64,000 nt of DNA from DQWO01 sp964478545 (GTDB taxonomy: Bacteria > Desulfobacterota > Anaeroferrophillalia > Anaeroferrophillales > Anaeroferrophillaceae). The stretch is from NCBI GenBank assembly GCA_964478545.1, contig CAYZIS010000011.1, forward strand, positions 1-64,000, written 5' to 3'. The notes under the pieces were generated by a model. It was not told the DNA's origin, searched no databases, and saw only the letters and a program-made list of their open reading frames with translations. Shown here in pieces: positions 1-8,187 of this stretch; within the stretch, counting starts at the first letter, position 1, and every line of letters starts with the position of its first letter. The translations under genes were made by a program, and so were the position numbers.

Positions 1-529
1 GTGTACACAGCATTGTCCGCTTTGTCGCCCCCCATGCGGGGGCGTGGATTGAAACAATTAGCAAGCGGTTTTTTTGTGTCTTATTGATGTCGCCCCCCAT
101 GCGGGGGCGTGGATTGAAACATACTCAAGCTCGGACGGATATCCATCGGTCATGCGTCGCCCCCCATGCGGGGGCGTGGATTGAAACACCGCTAAGGGAA
201 GCAATGCTAGAGGGTTGCCAAGTCGCCCCCCATGCGGGGGCGTGGATTGAAACTTGCTCAACTTTGAACCCATCACACTAGCAGGATCGTCGCCCCCCAT
301 GCGGGGGCGTGGATTGAAACAATAGCTTGAAGCCTCATTATTAATAATCGATAAGTCGCCCCCCATGCGGGGGCGTGGATTGAAACTAAAAAGTGGACCC
401 TCTACAGAGGGGACAGTCCAGTCGCCCCCCATGCGGGGGCGTGGATTGAAACATTTGTATTTTGTTCCTGGATACTTGTTTATTCCGTCGCCCCCCATGC
501 GGGGGCGTGGATTGAAACATAAGGGAGGG

Positions 530-629
530 NNNNNNNNNNNNNNNNNNNNNNNNNNNNNNNNNNNNNNNNNNNNNNNNNNNNNNNNNNNNNNNNNNNNNNN
601 NNNNNNNNNNNNNNNNNNNNNNNNNNNNN
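530..629. other. Assembly gap (100 N) inside a CRISPR spacer
   Basis: Exactly 100 N. The bases before the gap (ATAAGGGAGGG) and after it (ATTGAGATTTGCGCACG...) are the two halves of the intact spacer at 684-716. The gap is therefore probably a scaffolding placeholder at a duplicated repeat-spacer unit, with a true missing length near zero or a multiple of a unit. Confidence 0.9.
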
Positions 630-2487
630 ATTGAGATTTGCGCACGTACACGTCGCCCCCCATGCGGGGGCGTGGATTGAAACATAAGGGAGGGATTGAG
701 ATTTGCGCACGTACACGTCGCCCCCCATGCGGGGGCGTGGATTGAAACAATGGTGCAATTACCCATAACATAAGGTCGACCGTCGCCCCCCATGCGGGGG
801 CGTGGATTGAAACACCTTCCCAGGTAATCACCTGGCCTTCCAGCGGCGTCGCCCCCCATGCGGGGGCGTGGATTGAAACACATTATCAACAGATAACCAC
901 AAAACCCCATTAGTCGCCCCCCATGCGGGGGCGTGGATTGAAACAGTTTTGTCAAGGCTCTGCGGGAGTTTGGCGAAGGGTCGCCCCCCATGCGGGGGCG
1001 TGGATTGAAACAGCGTACCAGGAAAAATCAATGGTCCCGACCGCGTCGCCCCCCATGCGGGGGCGTGGATTGAAACCGGCAGATCATCCGCTTTAGTGCC
1101 TTCAAAAATATGTCGCCCCCCATGCGGGGGCGTGGATTGAAACAGTTTTGTCAAGGCTCTGCGGGAGTTTGGCGAAGGGTCGCCCCCCATGCGGGGGCGT
1201 GGATTGAAACACTTGTTCCGTCAGGAGCGACCCGGTCAGACCCGGTCGCCCCCCATGCGGGGGCGTGGATTGAAACTCGGTGATAGCAGCATTGGCATGA
1301 TCTCTGATCTGGTCGCCCCCCATGCGGGGGCGTGGATTGAAACAACAAATAATCTCCGGGGGTAATCATGAAAACCGTGTCGCCCCCCATGCGGGGGCGT
1401 GGATTGAAACGAATCTACCCTGGAAATCAATAAAAACATGGATGTGTCGCCCCCCATGCGGGGGCGTGGATTGAAACTACATATAAAGATATTGTAGATA
1501 GTTGCAGCGGGTCGCCCCCCATGCGGGGGCGTGGATTGAAACACCCAATAATACAATGGCATACAGAAAATTGGGGGTCGCCCCCCATGCGGGGGCGTGG
1601 ATTGAAACTAGGGATACCAGAACCGCATAACGTAATAGTTAACGTCGCCCCCCATGCGGGGGCGTGGATTGAAACTTTCCGGTGGGTCTAAAGGGGAGGG
1701 CATGTCAATGGCGTCGCCCCCCATGCGGGGGCGTGGATTGAAACGGTGGATGATGCCGCCGATGCCAATGAGGGCCTGGGTCGCCCCCCATGCGGGGGCG
1801 TGGATTGAAACTGTCGAACCCTGGCACGAACGGACAGCAACGGCTGTCGCCCCCCATGCGGGGGCGTGGATTGAAACCGTTTGCAGCACTGAACCGGCTG
1901 GTAACGGCAGGTCGCCCCCCATGCGGGGGCGTGGATTGAAACATAATAACCAGCTTGTTCTTGGCGGCATTGCCGGGTCGCCCCCCATGCGGGGGCGTGG
2001 ATTGAAACATACGAGTTTATCATATCGTTAACATCATAGATAGTCGCCCCCCATGCGGGGGCGTGGATTGAAACCAATCTCTTCAAGTGTTTCGGCCGCA
2101 AGCTCTCGTGTCGCCCCCCATGCGGGGGCGTGGATTGAAACTATCCTGCAGCATAGCGATGATCTGTGACGGATCAGGTCGCCCCCCATGCGGGGGCGTG
2201 GATTGAAACGTACCCCCAAGGCCGCTTAATACTTTTATGTACGTCGCCCCCCATGCGGGGGCGTGGATTGAAACAAGTAATTGGGATGCCTCTTTTGTTT
2301 TTGATACTGTCGCCCCCCATGCGGGGGCGTGGATTGAAACTAACTATACCATGGGGGATGTTTGCAAAATGAAGTCGCCCCCCATGCGGGGGCGTGGATT
2401 GAAACCCGGTAGGTCTTCCTTTTCCACGTCGATATCTATAGTCGCCCCCCATGCGGGGGCGTGGATTGAAACCCCTCCCAAGTAAAC

Positions 2488-2587
2488 NNNNNNNNNNNNN
2501 NNNNNNNNNNNNNNNNNNNNNNNNNNNNNNNNNNNNNNNNNNNNNNNNNNNNNNNNNNNNNNNNNNNNNNNNNNNNNNNNNNNNNNN
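2488..2587. other. Assembly gap (100 N) inside a CRISPR spacer
   Basis: Exactly 100 N. The left flank CCCTCCCAAGTAAAC and right flank ATACTAGAGTGCTGGC are the halves of the intact spacer at 2639-2672, the same pattern as the first gap. The real sequence is probably one more copy of that spacer. Confidence 0.9.
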
Positions 2588-3519
2588 ATACTAGAGTGCT
2601 GGCAAAGTCGCCCCCCATGCGGGGGCGTGGATTGAAACCCCTCCCAAGTAAACATACTAGAGTGCTGGCAAAGTCGCCCCCCATGCGGGGGCGTGGATTG
2701 AAACCCCTGCCTATGCTTGCTCCAGGGATATATATCATAGTCGCCCCCCATGCGGGGGCGTGGATTGAAACCCCTGCCTATGCTTGCTCCAGGGATATAT
2801 ATCATAGTCGCCCCCCATGCGGGGGCGTGGATTGAAACTGCAAGCTCATAGAATATAGCTCCCCCTTTTCCTTGTCGCCCCCCATGCGGGGGCGTGGATT
2901 GAAACATTGATATGGTGCTTAGTAGAACTCGCAGTAACGTCGCCCCCCATGCGGGGGCGTGGATTGAAACAGCACCATTAGTAAATTTGACATGATTAGT
3001 TTGTTGTCGCCCCCCATGCGGGGGCGTGGATTGAAACTCATCCATTTTATTCCTCCTTTCACAAGTCACCCTGTCGCCCCCCATGCGGGGGCGTGGATTG
3101 AAACAAATCTATCGGCTCCTCCTTCAAGGATGTGTTGAGTCGCCCCCCATGCGGGGGCGTGGATTGAAACACATACAGCCCGGCAAGATCGGCCTCTATC
3201 TCATTGTCGCCCCCCATGCGGGGGCGTGGATTGAAACAATCGCAGTATGGGTGGGGCTGCTTTTTTCCTGGCGTCGCCCCCCATGCGGGGGCGTGGATTG
3301 AAACAAGATCGGTCATGCCCTGATAGATGAACTGGACACACTGTCGCCCCCCATGCGGGGGCGTGGATTGAAACAGAGGATATCACACGGGGAAGGAGCA
3401 GTAACCCTTGTCGCCCCCCATGCGGGGGCGTGGATTGAAACGGCTTTCACCGCGTCTTGCCCCGCTATTGTGTCCGTCGCCCCCCATGCGGGGGCGTGGA
3501 TTGAAACTGGCGGGGAAGT

Positions 3520-3843
3520 ATGGTTGTTTTTTCGGGATTGATCTTGAAGATTTTCAACACCACCAGGAGCGGTCAGGAACAGCTTGAACGCGAAAATCTG
3601 CGTGACCATATGGGTGATCTGGAATTGATCTTTTCTATGCTTGGTGAAGCGGCAACCACGGAAATTACGTGTACTCAGGATGCTCAAGGTTTTGGTGAAA
3701 ACCGCAGTGCCGCCCATAAGGGTGGTCGGATTGCCGGGGATGCGCGGCTGGAATTGGAAAAAGAATCGGGTCGTAAGGTTGTGTCGAACGAAAACTTTCT
3801 GGATGCGCCAGAAAAACAGAAACGGCTGGAGAATAAGAAATAA
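3520..3843 (+). pseudogene. BRO-family / phage antirepressor C-terminal fragment
   Basis: A 107-residue reading frame begins 12 bp after the last CRISPR repeat. It contains QLERENLRDHM, LELIFSMLGEAATTEI, QGFGENRSAA and GDARLELEKESGRKVVS. From memory, this block is the C-terminal region of BRO-type antirepressor-like proteins found in prophages and defence islands. The N-terminal Bro-N DNA-binding domain is missing: upstream sequence runs straight into the array. It is therefore read as a truncated remnant, although the frame itself is open. It could alternatively be a stand-alone small protein. Same strand as the array and the Cas4 remnant that follows. Confidence 0.6.
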
Positions 3844-3855
3844 AAATAGAGATTA

Positions 3856-3963
3856 TGGAAAAACTTGTACCTCGAATCTGACTATATCATGCTTTTTGCC
3901 CTACAGCACTATATGTTCTGTCCGCGTCAGTGCGTCCTGTATGCCATGGATATTGATAAATAA
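3856..3963 (+). pseudogene. cas4: Cas4 N-terminal remnant
   Basis: A short frame, in frame with ATG 3889 and stop TAA 3961-3963, reads DYIMLFALQHYMFCPRQCVL followed by YAMDIDK and the stop. Known Cas4 nucleases start with a near-identical segment (DYxMLxxLQHxxFCPRQxAL), whose first cysteine binds the [4Fe-4S] cluster. The frame can be followed back to about 3856 without a stop. Everything after the first 25-30 residues (the RecB-like nuclease core and the other three cysteines) is absent, so it is a dead fragment. It lies about 350 bp beyond the trailer end of the array, on the same strand. Confidence 0.7.
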
Positions 3964-4000
3964 ATTAAAAGAATCCGTTTATTTGACGGTTATAAAGAAA

Positions 4001-4360
4001 TTATAATTTAAGTTCAAAAACAATTAGTAAAGCCTGGTTTATTTCCTGCATCTTAGCTAATGATAAATCTCCACAAATTTTCACTAATCTATGACGATGA
4101 TCAATAGGGCGTGTTTGCAAACAATCTGCTATAGATTTTTTTGAAAGGCCATTTTCTTTGGAAGGAATGAGTTCAATATTAGTTTTTATCCGAACTTTTT
4201 TCGAGCTCCATTCAGTGATAGGGACAACTTGAATAACTGGAACTCTTTCATTATAAATATTATTGGTTACAATTACACAAGGTCTGATTTTTCCTGTTTC
4301 TGAACCTCGGGTTGGATTAAGATTCACCTCAATAACCATTCCCCTTTTTAATATTGTCAT
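4001..4360 (-). CDS. MazF/PemK-type endoribonuclease toxin
   Basis: Predicted 119-residue toxin of the MazF/PemK/CcdB fold, which cleaves mRNA in the cytoplasm when its antitoxin is lost. Visible family motifs are RGMVIEVNLNPTRGSE near the N-terminus and KIRPCVIVTN on the second strand. I chose the ATG at 4360 because it overlaps the antitoxin stop as ATGA, typical of coupled pairs; a GTG three codons upstream (4369) is the alternative. It is second in a two-gene operon with the upstream antitoxin and shares its promoter. It faces the Cas4 remnant convergently. The cut sequence cannot be predicted. Confidence 0.88.
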   Translation of the reverse strand: MTILKRGMVIEVNLNPTRGSETGKIRPCVIVTNNIYNERVPVIQVVPITEWSSKKVRIKTNIELIPSKENGLSKKSIADCLQTRPIDHRHRLVKICGDLSLAKMQEINQALLIVFELKL

Positions 4361-4590
4361 TCCGGCCACCCACTTATAGCTGTTTCAGTTAATTCTTTTA
4401 AATCATCATCCTCACAATAAATTTCAGAATATAACTCAGCGGACTTTTTTAAATTTTCAAGTTCCAATGTATTTTTAAAGTGTTCAATAGCTGTTCGAAC
4501 TAAAGCACTTTTATCCTTAAATCCATAGGTTTTAAAATTATTCAAAAAGTTCACTTGTGCTTCTTCAACACTAAATTTTGCCTGTTGCAT
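4357..4590 (-). CDS. Antitoxin of the MazF-type toxin, RHH-like
   Basis: A 77-residue acidic protein directly upstream of the toxin, ending with the overlapping ATGA. The N-terminal half (KFSVEEAQVNFLNNF...DKSALVRTAIEHF) looks like a ribbon-helix-helix or CopG-like DNA-binding segment. The acidic C-terminal half (LYSEIYCEDDDLKEL) would wrap the toxin. This layout is standard for antitoxins that neutralise MazF homologues and repress their own promoter. An AAAGGAGG ribosome-binding site precedes the ATG. A promoter and a perfect palindrome upstream (separate entries) support autoregulation. The precise antitoxin family is uncertain. Confidence 0.8.
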   Translation of the reverse strand: MQQAKFSVEEAQVNFLNNFKTYGFKDKSALVRTAIEHFKNTLELENLKKSAELYSEIYCEDDDLKELTETAISGWPE

Positions 4591-4630
4591 AGATCCTCCT
4601 TTGAGTACTAATTTGCAGTCCTATTTTATC

Positions 4631-4645
4631 TCCCTAATTTAGGGA
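4631..4645. promoter_or_regulatory. Probable antitoxin operator palindrome
   Basis: TCCCTAA-T-TTAGGGA is a perfect 7-bp inverted repeat around one base. It sits 3 bp downstream of the -10 box of the toxin-antitoxin promoter, so it would cover the transcription start. This is the expected place for antitoxin-mediated repression; the binding itself is inferred. Confidence 0.55.
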
Positions 4646-4648
4646 CCT

Positions 4649-4677
4649 ATTATAGAGTTTATGACAGTATGAGTCAA
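4649..4677 (-). promoter_or_regulatory. Sigma-70 promoter of the toxin-antitoxin operon
   Basis: On the minus strand TTGACT (4677-4672), 17-bp spacer, TATAAT (4654-4649). This is close to the bacterial consensus and lies about 60 bp upstream of the antitoxin ATG. Confidence 0.75.
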
Positions 4678-4705
4678 TATATAATTTATCTATCAAAACA
4701 CACCC

Positions 4706-4734
4706 TTGAAACAATAATTATATTATGATATATT
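4706..4734 (+). promoter_or_regulatory. Sigma-70 promoter of the DUF4143 ATPase gene
   Basis: TTGAAA (4706-4711), 17-bp spacer, TATATT (4729-4734), 40 bp before the ATG at 4775. It is divergent from the toxin-antitoxin promoter. Confidence 0.55.
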
Positions 4735-4774
4735 GGGTTTGTTTTGTTGTTATGAATAAGGAAGTTGGTTTTAA

Positions 4775-6163
4775 ATGCAGCGACAACAATTACAGTTTCT
4801 TCATGCCTGGCTACACAATAAAAACCGTAAACCTCTGATTATCCGGGGGGCCAGGCAGGTTGGCAAATCGACATTAGTAGAATTGTTTGCCCGTCAAAAC
4901 CAGCAAACTTTATGCAATGTCAATCTGGAACGTCACCCCGAGTTGTCGTCCATTTTCTCCGGCAAGGATCCTGAACAGATAATTCAACAAATAGAGTTTC
5001 TGCCGAAAACGGAGAGCATCGGCGGTGATTCCCTCCTGTTTCTTGATGAAATTCAGGCCGTTCCGGAAGCCATTCCGGCCCTGCGATATTTCTATGAAGA
5101 TATGCCTGAACTTCCGGTTGTCAGCGCCGGTTCCCTATTGGAATTCGCCCTGAGAAACCATACTTTTTCCATGCCCGTAGGAAGGATTCAGTATTTACAT
5201 ATGGGTCCCATGACTTTCAGTGAATTCCTCTTGGCAATGGGCGAAGAACACTTGTATAATTTTATAAATAATTATGATCCAGGTCAACAAATCGGCGAGA
5301 TTGTTCATCAACGATTGCTGCATTTACTTCGATCTTATTATTTTATCGGTGGCATGCCAGAAGCTGTGACTGTTTTTGCGGATAGCCGCAGCTACAAAGA
5401 TGTAAGCGAAATTCATAACTCCATCATCGAAACCTATCGTGATGATTTCCCCAAATATGCTGGTTCCAGAAACCTCAATCGCTTGCTCCAGGTATTTCAT
5501 TTTGCGGCCAGAAATGTGGGGGTGAAAATTAAATACAGCAATGTTTCACGTCAGGAGCAGAGCATTACCATCAAGAAGGATATTGAACTTCTGGCAATGG
5601 CTCGAGTCATTGGCAAGGTAGTCTACAGTCATTGTTCAGGATTGCCATTACAGGCTGATATTGAGGAAAAGGTTTACAAATTACTCTTTCTTGACATTGG
5701 TCTGATGAACGCGATTTGTGGTCTGAACTGGCGTATCATATCACAGATGGATGAAATCAAACTCATCAACCAGGGATCAATTGCCGAACAATTTATCGGA
5801 CAACATTTGCAAGCCATACTTGCAGATAATCTAAACCGTGAATTACATTACTGGCTGCGTGAAGGGCGATCATCCAACGCTGAAGTGGATTTTGTCATTG
5901 GGCTGGGCGGGGATATCATTCCCATAGAGGTTAAATCAGGGGCAACAGGAACCCTGAAATCCCTACATCAGTTTATGGGTACCAAACTGTCACCATTTGC
6001 CATCCGGTTTAATACAGAGCCACCCGCCGTTCAGCAGATAGATACCGTTATTAATATAAACAAGCAGCATCAAACGGTAAAATATCCTTTAATCTCTCTT
6101 CCCCTCTACCTGGTGGAACGACTGGATGATATTGTGAACAGCTATCAAACCAAAAAACTCTGA
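4775..6163 (+). CDS. AAA-family ATPase with C-terminal DUF4143
   Basis: A 462-residue protein of the common ATPase/DUF4143 family, often found in genomic islands and of unproven function. Residues 25-33 are the Walker A loop GARQVGKST. Walker B is LLFLDEIQ at about 86-93. A sensor-like VSAGSLLEF follows. The C-terminal part (about 370-395, EVDFVIG...IPIEVKSG) resembles a PD-(D/E)XK nuclease-like core and is the usual DUF4143 signature. The length is normal. It has its own promoter, divergent from the toxin-antitoxin pair. Its place between that pair and the EFR1 remnant suggests accessory DNA. Confidence 0.88.
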   Translation: MQRQQLQFLHAWLHNKNRKPLIIRGARQVGKSTLVELFARQNQQTLCNVNLERHPELSSIFSGKDPEQIIQQIEFLPKTESIGGDSLLFLDEIQAVPEAIPALRYFYEDMPELPVVSAGSLLEFALRNHTFSMPVGRIQYLHMGPMTFSEFLLAMGEEHLYNFINNYDPGQQIGEIVHQRLLHLLRSYYFIGGMPEAVTVFADSRSYKDVSEIHNSIIETYRDDFPKYAGSRNLNRLLQVFHFAARNVGVKIKYSNVSRQEQSITIKKDIELLAMARVIGKVVYSHCSGLPLQADIEEKVYKLLFLDIGLMNAICGLNWRIISQMDEIKLINQGSIAEQFIGQHLQAILADNLNRELHYWLREGRSSNAEVDFVIGLGGDIIPIEVKSGATGTLKSLHQFMGTKLSPFAIRFNTEPPAVQQIDTVININKQHQTVKYPLISLPLYLVERLDDIVNSYQTKKL

Positions 6164-6259
6164 TCTGAATCAAATATTGAAAAGTTGATTTCTCTATGCT
6201 AACGGTTGCACATTATGGACTGCCTACGCCTAACCTTCCCCCTCTCATAAGAGAATATG

Positions 6260-6758
6260 ATGTATAAAACATTTATTTTTTATTGTTCACCGGCTGGAAC
6301 CACCAGTCACGTAGCCAAAGTGATTGAAAAAAAAGCTGGCTGGTTATGCTCAGCAAGTGCCGGTTTGTACCCTTGGCAAAGAAGAAAAGAGATTATCTGA
6401 AATCATGCGGGAAATTGAGGAAACGGAGGAACGGGTCTGCCTTTTCATCGGTTCTCCGGTCTATTCTTCTCACGCGTTGCCCCTGATGATGGGTTTTATT
6501 GCCCGTCTGCCACAGCGACGGGAGGCTTACGCGGCTCCCTTTGCGACCTGGGGAGGGGTGACCAGTGGACTGACCCTGGACCCTTATCCGGTCTACGCCG
6601 ATCATTGCATCCTCTGTTTTAACTGCATGCGCTGGTGCCCGGAACAAGCCATTGAGGCAGACCTCGCACCTATTCATGAAAGAGTCCGGGAACGGGCCGA
6701 AAAATACCAGGAAGATCCACCTTCGGCGATTTTTCTTCCCGGCGAAATCCACCCCTAA
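6260..6758 (+). pseudogene. Broken copy of the EFR1 flavodoxin/ferredoxin gene
   Basis: A near-copy of the intact gene at 9284-10138. Two lesions are visible. An A8 tract at about 6327-6334 replaces AAAGAAA of the intact copy, adding one base and shifting the frame after about 20 codons. An in-frame deletion equal to 363 bp (intact positions 9593 to 9955) has its ends in a near-identical 10-bp repeat (CTGGCCCTGG and CTGACCCTGG), one copy of which remains. The deletion removes the first [4Fe-4S] motif and the middle of the protein; the second cluster motif (CILCFNCMRWCPE) survives. An ORF from 6324 stays open, but the product would lack the flavodoxin start. Confidence 0.9.
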
Positions 6759-6773
6759 AAAAAATTAAACTAT

Positions 6774-6802
6774 TTGCAAGTTGAATAGTCTTTGATTATA
6801 CT
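6774..6802 (+). promoter_or_regulatory. Possible sigma-70 promoter for the DUF3300-DUF2950 pair
   Basis: TTGCAA (6774-6779), 17-bp spacer, TATACT (6797-6802), about 60 bp before the DUF3300 start at 6862. Confidence 0.45.
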
Positions 6803-6861
6803 TCTCGTAATCTGGTTATCTTTAGATGCACGCTATATCATTGGTTTGCGAAGGAGGCATC

Positions 6862-8133
6862 ATGAATACCACAAATATTTTCAAGGTAATGACGGCCGGC
6901 CTGGTCATCGTTCTTTTTCTCGTGATGCCGGTGCCGGGGCAGTCACAGGAAAATGGCGCGGAAGCAGCATCAGAGGCCTTCTCTCAGGAGCAACTTACCC
7001 AAATGCTGGCGCCCATCGCCCTCTATCCCGATGCCCTCCTGTCTCAGGTCCTGATGGCTTCGACCTATCCCCTTGAAGTAATTGAAGCCGATCGCTGGGT
7101 CAAAAAAAATGAACGGCTGAAGGGTGACAGCCTCGATGATTCACTGGTGAACAAGGATTGGGATCCGAGTGTAAAATCACTCTGTCATTTTCCGTCAGTT
7201 CTTGGATTGATGAGCGAGAAGATTACCGAAATCACGAGTCTGGGCAATGCTTTTCTGGCCCAGGAAGACGAGGTTATGGACACCATTCAAAAGCTCAGGA
7301 CCAAAGCCTATGAACAGGGGAACCTGACTTCTACCTCAAAGCAAAAAGTTATCGAGAAAGAAAAAACCATTGTCATAGAACCGGCAAATCCCGATGTTGT
7401 TTATGTCCCCTATTACAATCCCCTCTACGTTTATGGCCCATGGTGGTATCCCGCTTATCCACCTTACTATTGGGGTCCTTTCCCGGTGATTGCCGGGGTC
7501 GGTATCTCCTTCTGGCCTGGCCCTTTTATCAGCTTTTCTCTGGTTTCATGGAGCTATTTCAACTGGCACCGTCACTCAGTTTACATCAATGCACATAACA
7601 GGCCACGATATTTCAGACACCACAATTGGCATCCAAAACCTGGTCGCTGGTATCATTCTCCCAGGCACAGAAGGGGGGTTGCCTATCGAGATAAATACAC
7701 CGCTCGTAGATATGGTAAATCCTCCATCAGATCGAGAACCTCCAGACGTGATATCCGCGGCTTTCCCGAACGTCATGGAACAGTTGGAAAAGACAGGAAA
7801 TACCTGCCCAAAAGCAGGACACAACGTCCTACCAGCCGCGGAGGAGGGATTGTCAGAGACCAGAGAGTAAGAACTGAGCCGGGCAGAAAAACACCGGGAA
7901 AGGTTGAGCGTCAAGAACGGGTAAGGGAAGATAGGGTTAAAAAGGATGGTGGCATCATCCGGAGAGAAAGAAAACCTGACAAAAGACAAAACAACATTTT
8001 TGGTAACATAGGTAGTGGAAGGGAAGAACGCAGCTCAAGCAAGCGTGGCCGTTTCAGCCGGGAAGGCCCGTACAGAAATGCTCCAAACAGAAAGCCCGCA
8101 GGCCGCTATGATCACGGCCGCAGAAATCGATAA
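6862..8133 (+). CDS. DUF3300 domain envelope protein
   Basis: A 423-residue exported protein of unknown function. I start at ATG 6862 because GAAGGAGG lies 5 bp upstream, and the product then opens with a signal peptide (MNTTNIFKVMTAGLVIVLFL). Residues about 40-230 carry the DUF3300 pattern: LAPIALYPDALLSQVLMAST, EVIEADRW, then NPDVVYVPYYNP and a stretch rich in W, Y and P. The C-terminal 180 residues are very basic (R, K, G, H) and low in complexity, so they may contact nucleic acid, LPS or peptidoglycan. It is followed by a DUF2950 gene, a pairing seen repeatedly in Gram-negative genomes. Role inferred only as periplasmic. Confidence 0.85.
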   Translation: MNTTNIFKVMTAGLVIVLFLVMPVPGQSQENGAEAASEAFSQEQLTQMLAPIALYPDALLSQVLMASTYPLEVIEADRWVKKNERLKGDSLDDSLVNKDWDPSVKSLCHFPSVLGLMSEKITEITSLGNAFLAQEDEVMDTIQKLRTKAYEQGNLTSTSKQKVIEKEKTIVIEPANPDVVYVPYYNPLYVYGPWWYPAYPPYYWGPFPVIAGVGISFWPGPFISFSLVSWSYFNWHRHSVYINAHNRPRYFRHHNWHPKPGRWYHSPRHRRGVAYRDKYTARRYGKSSIRSRTSRRDIRGFPERHGTVGKDRKYLPKSRTQRPTSRGGGIVRDQRVRTEPGRKTPGKVERQERVREDRVKKDGGIIRRERKPDKRQNNIFGNIGSGREERSSSKRGRFSREGPYRNAPNRKPAGRYDHGRRNR

Positions 8134-8187
8134 TAGGGCGGCCCGGACGAATACAACATGACTTTTATGAAAAAAGGAGCATATATA

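Larger units (their letters stand above)
1..3507 (+). CRISPR. CRISPR array, type I-C-like repeat, 50 visible repeats
   Basis: A 32-bp repeat (starting GTCGCCCCCC, ending GTGGATTGAAAC) recurs 50 times from 24-55 to 3476-3507 with spacers of about 33-37 nt. The copies I aligned are identical, including the last one. Each has a 7-bp palindromic arm pair (CGCCCCC/GGGGGCG) around a 5-nt loop. The sequence matches the well-known subtype I-C repeat class. The ATTGAAAC end marks the 3' side, so by convention the leader and newest spacers lie left of the window and 3507 is the old, trailer end. The first 23 bases are a partial spacer. Two N gaps (530-629, 2488-2587) interrupt spacers. No complete cas gene is in the window. 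Long ORFs across the array are repeat artefacts. Confidence 0.97.

Noticed and set aside
58..3386. Many ORFs inside the array encoding repeats such as FNPRPRMGGD, SIHAPAWGAT, VAPHAGAWIET and SPPMRGRGLK
   Set aside because: They are translations of the 32-bp CRISPR repeat in several frames, a known source of false hypothetical proteins.
3641..4006. 121-residue ORF overlapping the BRO and Cas4 fragments
   Set aside because: It is out of frame with both recognisable fragments and has no family-like sequence.
7490..7870. 126-residue ORF in another frame of the DUF3300 gene
   Set aside because: Overlaps a well-supported gene entirely and has no homology-like motif.
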